From Mycteria americana (lineage: Eukaryota > Chordata > Aves > Ciconiiformes > Ciconiidae), in the NCBI RefSeq assembly GCF_035582795.1, contig NC_134365.1, positions 42,822,135 through 42,886,134 on the forward strand: a stretch of 64,000 nucleotides of DNA, in the 5' to 3' direction. The position numbers were made by a program, and so were the translations under genes. The notes beneath the pieces are model-generated. The model did no database searches, was not told the DNA's origin, and saw only the letters and a program-made list of their open reading frames with translations. This document shows, piece after piece, positions 37,011-49,469 of this stretch (its first letter is position 1; each line of letters opens with the position of its first letter).

Positions 37011-39246
37011 GAGAGTAGTTTCCAACTCCCTCGCTTCTCACTCAGGATTGTATTAATCAGAATAATTAAATGTGTTAGGAAGTATAGCTTTGCTATAGAA
37101 GAAAGGGATGCTGTACACCTCCCAAAGAAGTTTTGCACGACTTCCATGCATGGGGAGGTGATGCATGCCATATCCAGCTCAACCCAGCACTTGGCACAGG
37201 TCCAATTACAGACCTTTTGTGTTATCATCTTACATGTGTAGGCTTTTGTGACATGAAATAACGAAGGAAAATCAGTCAAAAACTGAATAGCTACCATCCT
37301 CTTTGCATAAAACCGGGTGGGAAAATGTAAATCTATTCTCTCACATAGTATAACTTAGCTAAGATTACAAAGAAATGAAAAGCCATGTATCCAGTGTCCA
37401 GAGCGAGCCTTTTGAGGAGGACACCTTTCATTAGTAATCCTTCTCCCCATACAAACTCCCCTTCTTCTCCCTTACATGCTTTCTGTCTCCTCACACCTGT
37501 TATTTTCAAGGTTAGGATAATGGAGTGCACATCCCCAGTGAACCAGCAAAATGGGTACGGAGTATTTTTCTTGCCAGGAAGAATGAGCTCAGCTCAGACA
37601 GATTGTTTACACAGACAGACCTCCCAAAACACTCGTAGTCTGCATTAGGTTTACTTGTAGTCTACAGGTTTATCAGATCATACAAGTGATTTCATCTTAC
37701 TGTAATACATCAGCTTAACGGGACACATCCTTTGCAGATCCCTTCTGAGAGTGTGCAGCAGTGCTCCACAAATAACACCGGTAACAATGTTGGCGAAGGT
37801 CAGCAAAGCAGGCATTTGCATTCTGCCCCAGTTTTAAGTAACAGAGGCCTATTTTCAAGATGAGTCAACTCATTTTATGCCAAGAACAGTTGGCATCAGT
37901 GCTACTAAAGCATGTATGTTGCCACATTGTGTTCAGTCATTTTAGTTTTGCAATCGTAGAGCCAAACAACAGGATGTGATTTAATGTACCTTTGATTAAA
38001 GCTCAGGCTAGTTTTTGCTACTAATGAGCATCAGAGCTTATTGGCTACCCAAGAATGCAGTGACTTGGGAAAAGAGTTCAGATGATTTTTAGCAAAAAAT
38101 ATCCAACAATGACAATCAGTCCTTCTAGAAAATTTCTACAGAATTCAATAGCGATGGTGTGGCTAAAGGCATCGGGGTGGAATTAGTAGCCTATTCACTT
38201 CCCTGAAACAACCTCATACTTGCATTATACCTGAGCACAGATGACGTATCTAAACTAAGGACAATAATAAAACAGTATGGTTTTATTATAAAAGTATAAA
38301 ACAGCAGTAGCTCCTGGCACTCTTCATCTCCAAAGGTCTCTATGTAGATTGGGCCCTGAACTGCCTCCTCACCGAAGCTGGGAGATTTGCTGGAAAAAGC
38401 AGTAAGGGAGGAATCATGAACTAAATTATTTTAACAATGAAGTTGCTACTGGAGCAAATGTGTTCAAAAATGATGGTTCAAACAGTTTGCAATGCCCTTT
38501 TTTTGGGGGGAAAAAAAATGGACAGGGAAAAGATCATTTATCCAGTTGCTTGTGCTTCCTTCTAGGCATCCGGACCTGGCCACTGTTGGAAGCAGAATGG
38601 GGCTAGATGGACCCTTGTTAGGAACCCATCGTCCCTTCTTATGGCAGGATTGGCTCCACAGTGGTCTCCCTCATGTCCCTCACTGCTAAATCATAGTGCT
38701 AACCAGAACAGTTGACCATTATTGACTGAGAAAACAGTTGCTCTCAATAACAGGGCTTTTTCTGGGCAGGCACAATACTATTGCACACATAGACATAAAC
38801 CTGTACTTCTCTACTCAAAGCGCTGTTCACTTTCTAGTCTGCACACAGGGTCATTTTACCTGGCTGAAACCTTGCGCAGGAATCGCTGGAACTGAGGCTG
38901 ATTAGCTTCAGCAGAAACAAAATTTCACTTCTGTAAAGAAGCTGCAGCCAGTGCTTTGACATAGTCTGTATTGCTTTCACTTAATGAGCTAAATAAAAGT
39001 TTCCTAGATTTGACCTTGTTTTGCTTTTATGACTCTAGGAGAAACAGTTTTGCTTCCCTATATCAAAGTGGCTTGAGTCGCAGTCTTAACCTTGCCTTGA
39101 CACGACTTCTATGTATGTACTTGCCTAAGTAGAGGCAGAATGGTCAGAAGTTGCTGTGGTTCAGCTTTGGTTATTCCCTGCTATAAATTGGATGCTCAAG
39201 GCTGTGCTTAACAAGTAGGGATGCAGAGGGCCTTCTGGGAGCTCTT

Positions 39247-39320
39247 TGATTTTTTGGGGGGTTGGCTTTTTGTTTGTATTTTTTTTGTTGGTTTTGTGTC
39301 GTGGTTTGTTTTTTTTTTTT
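39247..39320 (+). repeat. T/G-rich low-complexity tract
   Basis: A run of T-blocks broken by GG and GTT (TTTTTTGGGGGGTTGG, TTTGTTGG, GGTTTG, then 11 T). Low-complexity, with no unit structure. Confidence 0.75.
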
Positions 39321-39599
39321 AATCCTGTTTACATCTCTTTCTCCTCCATTTTCCCAGAATGATACCACAGGGAAATGTGAGAACTAGGCACCAGTTTGCC
39401 GTTCAGTCAGCCAAACGGGAACAGGAGAATTATCTCTTGTACAGGTGCTCTTTACTCCAGGGGAATTCAAATGCTGCCTCTGCAGCAGTCCCAGCTGATG
39501 CCAGCCTGACAGCAATAGGTGAAATACAGAGCACCCTCAGCGCCTCACATCACGTTGGTGCAGGAATGGCATTAAGTGGCCTGGTGTGAGTTAGTTACA

Positions 39600-39880
39600 T
39601 TTCATCGATCATGAAATCAGCCTGCAAAATTTCCTCTGAGAATGAAGCGGCGATAAGCAAAACGAGCCCCTCTTCTGCCCAAAATTCACTAAAATTATGC
39701 GAAGAACTCATCGCTTTGAAATATGAAAGAAACTCCGTGTCCTTTTCAGCAGGACAAACTCAATTAGACAGAAAAAAATGGAACAGCTGCTTTTTCAAAG
39801 AGACAAATGACCTTATGGTGTAATTTTCACACTCAGCCGATCAAAGCTTGTGGTGTGATTCATTGACCATGAGAATGAAA
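39600..39880. promoter_or_regulatory. Candidate conserved non-coding element
   Basis: Mixed-composition sequence with no repeats and several factor-like words: ATCGATCATGAAATCA, CAATTAGACAG, GATCAAAGCTTGTGG (a TCF/LEF-type core with a RUNX-like TGTGG), GATTCATTGACC. A 70-codon plus frame (39611-39823) crosses it but has no splice sites. Enhancer identity is inference only. Confidence 0.22.
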
Positions 39881-42231
39881 CTAGATGAGAGACATCGTTA
39901 AAAGGTCATTCCCTCCTATGGATACAAGAGGCTCAAGTAAAATATTACAAGAGCACATGCCCCTCCTTCCAGAGATGTTGGCCACACCTCCACCTCCAGT
40001 CAAACAAGAGAAGATTAAAAAGCAAACATTGTGCAGTAATGCCCAACACCATGCACAGACATTAACGTTTTGCCCATGCCCCTGTGGTCAGCGAGGGAGC
40101 TTTCCTACTCCTGAGATTTTGCTAGGGAGATTGGACCTGGCCGATGAAGCCAATGAGAATTTATGTGTTGATTACAATGGACAGGCCTGTTGTGAAGGAG
40201 GATGGAGAACAGCTGAACAGAGATGACAGCTACAGCTTATGAGAGCAGGTGTTGGGATTTAGCTTCAACTAGTACCATTTGCCTCACTTAAGACACTATT
40301 CCCAAGCCTGGGGACCTATAAATACAATAAAGTAATGAAAGTCCCTATGGATGAATGTGCAAATACAAGCCAGAAAGCTTTTTCAGTATATAACGATGCC
40401 TCTTGCTGCTTCATTGCAGGTAGTATGGGTAGGGCCAGAGCGGCCCCTTCCCCTACAGCTTTGGCTTTGGGTCCAGGAGGGGATTTCGTCTCTCCTGATC
40501 AGAAAGCACAAGGAGGCAGTGTTTTTAGGAACCATCTCCAAAGGGGAAGGTGATCCCACTCATACCTTCTCACTAATTAAGACAATGCGGTGACCAGCAG
40601 GCTACCATTTGCCACTGGGAGAAATGACGTGAGAAAGGGGAGCTCCTTAGAAACCATGCTGGGGAGAGAGGATTGGTCTGAGACAATGACCTGAAGAGCA
40701 GAAGGAACCATCCACCACGCACCATGCACATACATGGAGGGACCCGTGGCCTGGAGCTGAGAGGCTACAGGGAGGGATGGAGGAACATTTCACACAGGAA
40801 TGTGGGGCACCACTGATGGCGGTGACCCTTTTTTGAGAGGAGTCCCACACTGCACCCTGGCAGCATGACGTTAACGTGCGGTTAGGTGTTGGCCACATTT
40901 CTGGTTATCTAATCAATGCTGAAAAGCTGGCTGCCCTCTGCAATGCTGAGTAAATAGGTGGCTAACTCTGAGCAGAGCTGCTCAGCTCTTGCATTCACCT
41001 ACAGAAAACGGGTGGGCCAAAAGATCCTAATCCTCAGCTCTATTGTCGCTTGTTTGCATCTTTCTCCAGCCCATGTTGGGTCACTGCTCTCAATGGGCTG
41101 TTGAGAAATGTCCCTTCGTGGTCTCCGTACTGTGCCCTATGAGTCGCTTTCATAACTTCCAGCCAGGCATGCAAACACCCCTTCTATTGATAAACCATCT
41201 GCTGGGCTGAGAGAAGTTTTGACTGAAACTTTTTCTTTGTACCAAACCCACCAGTTTGGGTACACACATACAATTAATGACTTTTACTTCATCAAATTAT
41301 TTTGGTTTAGAAAAGTAAAATCGTGACACAGTTGCCCATCTAAATGGTCCTCAGCTTCTATCATTTTTACCCTAAAAAAAAAAAAGTTGTTTTCATTTTT
41401 AGATTAAAATGGCATTTCATTAACAAACGTATAGTTAAAAATAGAGAAATGATAGTTCAAACCCAAAAATTACCACAGTTCTTTTCCAGCTTTCTGGAAC
41501 TGTTTCCCAGCTGTACTGGTTACCTGTGCAGGTCTTCCTCCCCTTGCTCTAAACTGCCTTTGCAAGTCCAGTGCACAAGGCATGCAACCAGGAAGGCAGA
41601 CAGACTGTTTCTCCAGCCACAGTACTCATATATTACGCTTGTTTGATTCATCTGGAATTACCCTTGTTTGACTCTCCTACAAGTCTGTTGACTTTGACTG
41701 AATAGAGATTTACATAATTTCCTCTTGGGAATTTTGAAAGCTGGTAACACATTGCCCCGAGAGTGTTATTTCCCTATTTTATTTCCACAGCAGAATAAAT
41801 CTGGATACACTACTGCATATTGCAGCACCTGATGTTTTTTTCTATTCATTTTTGAATCGGGCAAATATCACATAATAAAAGATGTATCTACAATTGTTAC
41901 TTGACTATGGTAAAAAAAGGAAGAACATCCGGATCCCTATCTCCTTTTCTTATCTCCCTCAAAGATGAAAGGAATATTAATCAAGCTATTTGACAAGATC
42001 TTCCCACTCTTTACAGTGCCAGGAAAATGCAAGTGAGTGCATATGTGGCTAGACGCAGAGGCACAGCTATGACAAGCTACAGTCTTAGTACAAGACTCAT
42101 AACATTAACACTCCTCTCTGCTCCCAACTGACCTAATGCTCTGCGTTATACATGGTGCTTGTTATAGCCCATTTGAATGCCAGAAGCTGGGATCAGCAGC
42201 CTCATGAGAGGACAAAGATGCAGGAAGATTA

Positions 42232-42594
42232 AATCATAGAATCATGGAATCATTTAGGTTGGAAAAGACCTTTAAAATCATCAAGTCCAACTGTAAACCT
42301 AGCACTGCCAAGTCCACCACTAAACCATGTCCCTAAGTGCCACATCTACACTTTTAAATACCTTCAGGGTTGGTGACTCAATCACTTCCCTGGGCTGCCT
42401 GTTCCAATGCTTGGCAACCCTTTTGGTGAAGAAATTTTTCCTCATATCCAATCTAAACCTCTCCTGACGCAACTTGAGACCATTTCTTCTCATCCTATCA
42501 CTTGTTACCTGGGAGAAGAGACCGACCCCCACCTCGCTACAACCTCCTTTCAGGTAGTTGTAGACAATGATACGGTCTTCCCTCAGCCTCCTGA
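42232..42594 (-). mobile_element. CR1 LINE 3' fragment
   Basis: The reversed 8-bp tail (AATCATAGAATCATGGAATC) and GGTTGGAAAAGACC box at 42232 are followed by antisense ORF2 C-terminus up to about 42594, where similarity stops in the middle of the RRLRED-type motif. The minus-strand translation reads [58 protein letters not shown] to VALRDMV and the natural stop. It is the same subfamily as the copies at 12.8 and 57.9 kb, truncated much harder. Confidence 0.95.
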
Positions 42595-45500
42595 CTTTTT
42601 GTTTCATGAAGCCAGATAATAGGGTAGCCATGGACCTGATGAATCCGGTGAATGATCTCCAGTCATGACTTACGCAGCCTTAGGCAAAGAAAGTGAAGTT
42701 TCTGTTTTTGAAAATCTGGTTTAAAGTCCTTTTGAAGTGTCTCCGTTTAAGTAAATAACAGCATGGAGTGGGAAGCACTTCTGTAGGTGCACAAACATAA
42801 GGGAAGGATCTTACCATTAAGCATCTGTGTTTTTCAGTTCTTGTTTTTCCCATCTGTACACCAGGAACAGAAGACTTTAACTCACAGCCAGGGTGCCAAG
42901 ATGCCTTGTGCAAGAATTAAGAAGATCCAGAGCTGCACTAGGTATTGTGGGGGCTTACAGACCTGAAGGTGCTCATAAAATTTGGGCCAATAAGTGACAA
43001 GGTAAATTCCTTTTCTACATCTCTCTCTCTTGTCTTTAAAGTCTGTGTCATCACCAGCCTGTAAACATTACAGTTTTCCTCCTATGACCAATCTTGTCCC
43101 ATATTTGACATTTCACACCATGGGTTCTGGCTTTTTGCTCATGCCTTAAGGAAATTAACTGGTAGGAGTTTGGCATATATTTTCATGGGGAAAAAGGTTA
43201 CCAAATTCATGAAGCACTGTTTTACACTGCTACTGTGGGAGGCAAGCCCTGGCAACCAAAGCCCAGCATTTTTATAACACAGTGGTCATCATTAATATCC
43301 ATAGAACATGCACAATTGTACCTTTTCCTACCCTTTTTCACAAAGAGCTCAGTGGATTGTTGTAGTGCCAGTATCATGGTTCATTTATTTTCCAATGCAG
43401 CCTGCTTTCAGTGGAACCTAAGATATGTAAAATGCTGTACTAGCAATTTCAATATTTTCTTAATTGATACATTCCCTTAGAGTCATTCTGCACCAGTGGA
43501 GCAGATCAAAGAAGATTGGCTTTCACTCTTTATCCGGCAGCAGAGCCAGAAGCATCCTAATTCCAAGCAACACAGAAAGATTTCTTAAACACCATCATTT
43601 GCATTTTCCTGAGTGCTCAGCTATCAGCACACACTGTTCCCTTCGCTCTCTCTTTTCCCCGTTCCCTCATGAACTGTTCCATTGTCCTTTCGCTTCATCT
43701 GCTCTATTCCACCTGTTAATAGTCGTCTTTCCATTTTTTTTTAGCTTATTTTTCACATTGTGCTCTTGCTTCATTTCCTCTCCTTCCTGCATGCAAAGCC
43801 CTTTTTTTCTATTTGCTGTTCTCATCCTGGGTCGTTCCTTCATAACCTCTCACTCCTTTCAGCATACCTCTCCCTTTTTTACCCCCCTGCTCTTCCCATT
43901 TTCATTGTCAATCCCTGTTATTCTTTCCATTTGAGCGTGGAAAAGGAGGATTATCATGATGACTCTGTAGCCTTGCACTAACACCTGAAGGCCCAGTGAA
44001 AACTGGAGCCCCTCTGTGCCGCAGCCTTGCAAACATATCAGTACACAGTCCCTGCCCAGGGCATTTGCAGTCCTTTCCCCACGGAAGGGTTTCAAAGGCC
44101 CGAAGGGGACTTAAACACTTGCCTCACACCAACTGTTCTCTTGGAAATTGCAGGCTAAACACACAAAGGGCTGGAGGGGTGATACGACTTGCTCAGAGAC
44201 ACAGACTACAGTTGTGGAACAAGGGATAGGAATGAATTGCTCATCTCCCAGTCTGGTACATTAATGGTATGATGGGAGACAGCAACTGCATCAGATTTTT
44301 TTTCCCCTTATGGAAAATGAACCAAGAAAATGAAGCAGCATTTGCAATTAGCCTCACAATATGTGCAACAGTCTGGATTTTTAAATAAGAAAACAGCCTA
44401 CGTTTCCCCCACTCCATTCATCTGGTGGTTTAACTTCAGGCAATACTAAAATGAAATCCCTCTGAGGCTGGTGAGAGACTTTGAAATGGCCTGCAGTATC
44501 CTATCTTCCCCTCGTAAGAACGTTTTGGTCTGACTGCCTATTACGCTAGAGATTTTAGCCTTTATGATAAATAATGCCCCAAAGCAACCTTATCTCTAAG
44601 ACCCCAGCCACAGCATATCAGCTCCTAAATACCTGCGTCCCAGAGGCAGGCAGCAGCAGGGGGATAGCTGTGCCATTCTCCCAGACACTTGAGTCCTTGG
44701 CACCTGGTTTTTCTTGCAGGTGCCGGACACAGCCAAAAGACACCATGGTCGATTAAGAGCCAAACTCTGCAGAAGTCTGCAAAAAATGGTGTCATTTCAC
44801 ACAGGGGCCAAAGTTGCTGAGGGAGCAGTCCCCAAGTAGCTGTCCTCGTGCTCTTTGTGGCATGAAAATCCAAGCGGCAATTAGCGCTTCTCTTCTGGTG
44901 TATTTTTATTGTTAATGAGCCATTTCAGTTTCTGGTGGGGCTCCCTAAAAAATGGAAGATTTGGACTGACTGTGTCCAGCTACAAGGCTGTGACTCTTGA
45001 TCTCCCAAAGCGTGTTTTCAGCACAGCGGGGCTGCCTTTGAATTCCCCTCTGGCTTTCCCTTCTGCTAACACAAATGGTGAGGAAGCAGACCTGCGTGGC
45101 TGAATCGTATCTGTGTATTTTCCTGGGCAGCTCCTGAATCCTGGAGCCTGCTCGGAACAGAAATGTCAGACGCAGCGGGACTTAGTCTGGCATGTGGGTG
45201 GGTTTACTCAGGCACGGAAATCAAATCTGGCCCCAGGAAGCAACGCTTGATGGTAAGGGGACGGGGCTCAGCCTGCAGCTGGAGCTGCAGTTCAGCCTGC
45301 CGTGGTGGCACAGCGTTGATGGTAAGGCACGGTACTCCCTTTCCTGATATTTTTTTTTTTTTTAACTCTGCTGCACTGGGTATTCTGATGGATTCACTTT
45401 AAGACTTCACAAAAGTTAAAGAGGGAGAAAATAACAACTGAATTCACATCTACAATATTTTGAAAAGATGCAAAATGAGTGAATTTCTCATAATTTCTTT

Positions 45501-47996
45501 TTACTCCCTTCAAAGTGGGAAGAAATCACATTTGTGTATTTGAATTCTGAAATGTAAACAGGCACTCTGGCCCTTGGTGTTTCGCTGCTATTTATTTTTA
45601 ATAATGAAAGCAAACGAGAAAAGGAAAGCATCTGTCAAGCATGCAAGCACCTTTTGAACATGCTCCATACACCTGCAAGAAAAAGACCGGCAGCTTCTCC
45701 CTGCCCTCAAGCCCAGAAGGAAAATACACTCCGGAGAAGGCTACATCTGAACAGCCTATACTGTGCTCCTACCCTCACACTTCTCTCTCTGCCCAGAGAA
45801 AGGAAAAGGCAGTACGTGGGCTTTAGAATTTAGCAAGAAGTTGTTATTACACAAACACTGTTTCCCCCAGATAGATAAATAAAGAAACAAAAGGGTACAT
45901 TGCCAAGGAGAGAGAAAACCCAGGACCATCAGTACCAGCCCCTTCCCACTGGGTCTCCAGCTAAACCAGTTCTGCCAAAACTTGCAAAAGTTTCTTCAGG
46001 GACTTCACAATGCGATGTGCACTTTCTAAAAACAAGCAAGCCAAAAACTTACTGGTTTGTATAAAGACCTACCTCTGCTTCTTCCGTGTTTGACAGCACA
46101 TCTCTGTGCATCATTTCATGTCAAATTTAATCTGACAAAACTCTTCTGGACTGATGCTGTGCCTTTATGCTCCTCCTAATGGACCGTGACTAGCTATGGC
46201 TCAATAACAAAGATTACCATGGACATCAGAGATTATGTAAGGATATAAAACTTCCTGATTAGGGTTTCATATGGCTTCACACATCAAGATGAGTCCACCT
46301 TTAGGCAAGTGCTATATAGCCAAACGTTGGCAAAACACTCTAAGGCAAACAACAGCAGTATGAATCAGCAGCAGCCATTTTATAGACTATAGCATGGATA
46401 GATAAAATTGTTCCTAGGCCATTACCTACTCCTACCTGAATGAATGTGTACACCATTGATAATACCTTGGCACACATCAAAGGCAACGTTGACTTTATAC
46501 CATTAGCTGTTAAACACAGCAACAGGAAAAAAAGTCTGGTAAGTCAAAAACTAAAGGTCATTCGGTAGCCTTCCTCCTTTCCCTCTCATGTCAGCAGTGG
46601 CCCCCCCAAAAGACTTCATGGAAAGCTACCATTTGATTTGGAAGTGTTCCCTTCTTCCCAGGTCTCTCAGAGCACCATTATAAGCACAGGAACCATTGCC
46701 AGCTTCCTGCAGCTCTCCTGAGCTGTCGTACCGGGTCCATGCCCTCAGTGTCTGACCCTGCTGTCCACAAAAGCCTTGGTGTACAAGGGTGAGCAACGCT
46801 GTGTCAGCGCTTTGGATTTCATCAGTGTCCATTCTGCATGTGATTCAGAGCCACAGTCTACCCACATACATCGTCTATATAACCACGCAATCCTGTTTTT
46901 GTTATCCCTGCTGTTCCTCCCACCTTCCTTCCTATTGTTTGTGTCATTAGCTTATTGCACCCCAGCCACAAGTAGACTATAAATTCTTCAGGACTTCTTA
47001 TGCTTCAGTATCTTCTTGCCTAATGGGAACTACCAGAACACAAACAGTTATTACAAAACAAACATAGACCTCAACAGCTGGGACAAATAAGACGCGTACA
47101 TATAATTTCAGCCCCTAAGATCTGTTCGACCTAGAAACCCATATTCACTTCAAGCAATTCCTCTTGTGCTTTCTGCTTTAGGTCAAAGATGGAGCTGAAT
47201 CAAACTGTAAGGAAATGCAATAAATAAACACGATCATTTAATGATCTGAAAGTCTGGTATGTTTACATTCAGTTTCCTAGTCAATTGACAGCTGGATAAA
47301 ATCCAAGAATCAAACAAAAAAATTGAAGAAAAAAAATGAAGAAAAACTGAAGAAAAAAATCTCTACTAGTATAGCTGCCTGAAAGGAAAGCTATTCATAT
47401 ATCACTGCTTCCTTGTAACATAGTCTTCCACAGACTGAAAAAACTACCAGCTGCAGCTTATTTCATATTTTCAGGTTCAAATAAGAAAAAAGAAGAGGTG
47501 AGATGCCAAGAATGCATGTGGTGTCCTCCAGCATCAGCTTTGCAACACAAAAGACTGAGTGCCTAGTCAGAGGAGAGTGATCCAAGGGAATGGAGGTGGG
47601 TATGTCTACATGGTAGGTGAGACCGGAGCCTGTGACCAGAGCTCCAAGCACCCACCTAACAGGCTGGGTTAGGGACCTGTGTATTGAGTTGTGCACACCC
47701 ACACCAACGTGAGCCGTCTTATCTATTTCAGCCTTTTGCTGAACACAACGCAATGCTGCTCCTCTGCGTGAGCTGCAGCCTGTTTCCCTGATGTGTGCCA
47801 TGTGGCCTTACACTGGTGTATAGGGCCCTATAAGACCGATGGCAGAGGTCTTAGACCAGACGCGTGCTCAAATCCGTAACCCTACCACCTGTGCAGTACC
47901 GAGGAAGTTGCTTGCCCCACATTAAATGGTACAACACTAAAGTAAAAAGAACATTAAATAGTAGAAATCTAAAGTTTGCTGGAATGCCACCCTGAC
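42595..47996. other. Non-coding stretch; weak open blocks only
   Basis: No transposon is recognised. 43600-43920 is pyrimidine-rich, giving a long plus frame of low information. The minus-strand blocks at 46640-46830 (LLTLVHQGFCGQQGQTLRAW) and 47470-47700 (GLTYHVDIPTSIPLDHSPL) are protein-like by eye and lie downstream of the exon candidates at 48-52 kb, but their splice sites are poor and their phases do not clearly fit, so they are not called. Confidence 0.4.
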
Positions 47997-48226
47997 CCAG
48001 CCCTGGGCTCCCCACTCGTTGCATGGACACTTCCGTGCCTAAAAAGTCCCCCGCAAAGATCTCCCTGAGGCCAGGGTTAGTGAAGATGGTGCTCTGCCCG
48101 AACGTCCAGCGCTGTCTGGACACCTCAAGGCACCTGAGGTCCAACTCATGGCTCACCCTCCTGACGGGATGTGTGTTTCCAAAGGGGATGACAGTTGTGT
48201 TCACAGCAATGTCACAGTCAGAGAGG
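47997..48226 (-). CDS. Candidate exon C of an unidentified minus-strand gene
   Basis: The minus-strand frame is open for 76 codons: it begins one base into the block, reads LSDCDIAVNTTVIPFGNTHP, then RRVSHELDLRCLEVSRQRWT and NPGLREIFAGDFLGTEVSMQ, and reaches a possible donor (CTGG then GTCAGG). Entry phase (2, using AAG as acceptor) fits the end of the exon at 49014. The acceptor is the weak point, since its pyrimidine tract is poor. The frame stays open beyond the donor to a stop at 47851, through a hydrophobic AT-rich part, so this could instead be a last exon. The protein is not recognised; NTT is a possible N-glycosylation site. Confidence 0.38.
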
Positions 48227-48334
48227 CTTGGGAGCTAGGGTCACCCTAGCTGATGGGCATGCAGTCTCACACCTCTTTCTTCCCAAAAGGGTACCCTAGT
48301 TGTCAGGCCACAGGTGGATTTTGGAGAAATTTCA

Positions 48335-48442
48335 CACATATGTCAAAATAAACCTGTGCTCAAGGGTCAACAGGGTGAGAAAACTCATTATCAAGCATAT
48401 TGAAGCTTGCAGCAATCTGCAGATTTAATTGAACATGGTCTG
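48335..48442 (+). repeat. Local duplication, copy 1
   Basis: Two adjoining parts, 48344-48391 and 48392-48442, match 49487-49534 (6 differences in 48) and 49681-49731 (3 differences in 51). In this copy the two parts are directly joined. The shared words include AAAATAAACCTG, AGGGTCAACAGG and GCTTGCAGCAATCTGCAGAT. It may be an unclassified dispersed repeat or a duplicated intron segment. Confidence 0.9.
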
Positions 48443-49013
48443 AAACAGGCTCTAGACATTAAGAAAACACAACTCCATAACAGCCCTTTGTCTAAATTTC
48501 AGCATGGGAATGAGGTATCAAAGCCAGTATGCCTTTGGCATGGATTTCTTTTCTTCTTTGCTCAACATTTTTTTCTCTGCTCAGCATACTTACCCAACCA
48601 CCTGCAAACCTCCCCAGAGTCGCAAACATAGTGATGAGTCAGTCTAACGCAGTTTCCAGCTCTTTGCCTGGAAATCTGGCAGGCTTGCTGATGTTACAGC
48701 ATCAAATCAGTTTCTGCTATCTTTCTTTGGCTTCCTTTCACCCGTGTTGCCAGGGACTGATTTTGCTCTGATTTACACTCAGAAATTATTGCTCATCAAT
48801 GATTTGCAATACTGTAAATGACAGAAAAGGATTGTAGTAGGAAGGCAAGGAAGCAAAACAAATGGAAAAGCCCAGACCCTCCCTGTGCTGACTGGTCAGC
48901 TTTAATACACGGAGGAGGTTTGCAAGGGCTGTGACCCATGGGCAGCTACGGCTGCCGGGCTGCTGGTGCCGGCTGTCTGTGCCAGCCCCGGCACGGCTGC
49001 CCGAGCTGCTCAC

Positions 49014-49182
49014 CTGGCAGCTGCCTGACTGCCATAGCTTAGAGCGTGGCACTTTGCAGTCAGTAATACGTCAGCAGCTCGCGGGCAGCTCGCGTCCAGC
49101 TGTCCGTATGCCAGGAGCAGGGCGCACAGCTGGGGCGGCAGCGCCGTCAGCCCCTCGAGCTCCCACGTCATGGCCCGTACCC
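49014..49182 (-). CDS. Candidate exon B of an unidentified minus-strand gene
   Basis: On the minus strand, an acceptor (TAACCCACCGCAG) precedes GGGTACGGGCCATG. The frame reads VRAMTWELEGLTALPPQLCA, LLLAYGQLDASCPRAADVLL and TAKCHALSYGSQAAA, and ends GCCAG followed by GTGAGCAG, a near-consensus donor. The block is strongly GC- and CpG-rich against its flanks. Entry phase 1 fits the exit phase of the block at 52201, the split codon becoming GGG (Gly), and the exit phase 2 fits the next block at 48226. The ATG at 49171 has a reasonable start context (GGCC before it), so a first-coding-exon reading is possible. No family is recognised. The leucine- and alanine-rich pattern suggests helices. Confidence 0.42.
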
Positions 49183-49295
49183 CTGCGGTGGGTTACCCAG
49201 GGCAGCCTCTGGCACGGGTCCTCCTGCCAGCAGGGCAGGGTAGCAAGCCAAAGGTCCCAGTTTGCATGGAAATCAGTAGTAGGGGGAGGGCAGGA

Positions 49296-49350
49296 TCATT
49301 ACCAGAAGCTTCTCTGAAGCTAGACAAGCTTCATTACCAGAAGCTTCTCT
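49296..49350 (+). repeat. 20-bp direct repeat with 15-bp spacer
   Basis: TCATTACCAGAAGCTTCTCT occurs at 49296-49315 and again at 49331-49350, identical. Each copy contains the palindrome AGAAGCTTCT, so copies can also pair with each other as inverted repeats. It lies just outside candidate exon B. Confidence 0.95.
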
Positions 49351-49469
49351 AGCTCTTCTTGTAGGTGTCTACTACAGGCAGAAATAAAACCTGCTGTAAA
49401 TTGACCTCCAGCAACATTGAATTGAGCAGCGCTGGCCATGCTCTGTACTGAAGGAGGAGACCCAGGCAC

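Larger units (their letters stand above)
36828..42231. other. Non-coding stretch
   Basis: Mostly AT-rich, with no gene recognised. A minus-strand block at 38869-38940 has a good acceptor (GCTTCTTTACAG) and donor (CCAG then GTAAAA) with one open frame of 23 codons, too short to weigh. A T/G-rich low-complexity patch lies at 39247-39320. Confidence 0.4.

Noticed and set aside
47463..47801. Minus-strand frame just downstream of candidate exon C
   Set aside because: Protein-like by eye, but no acceptor gives a phase matching the block at 47997 without arbitrary choices.
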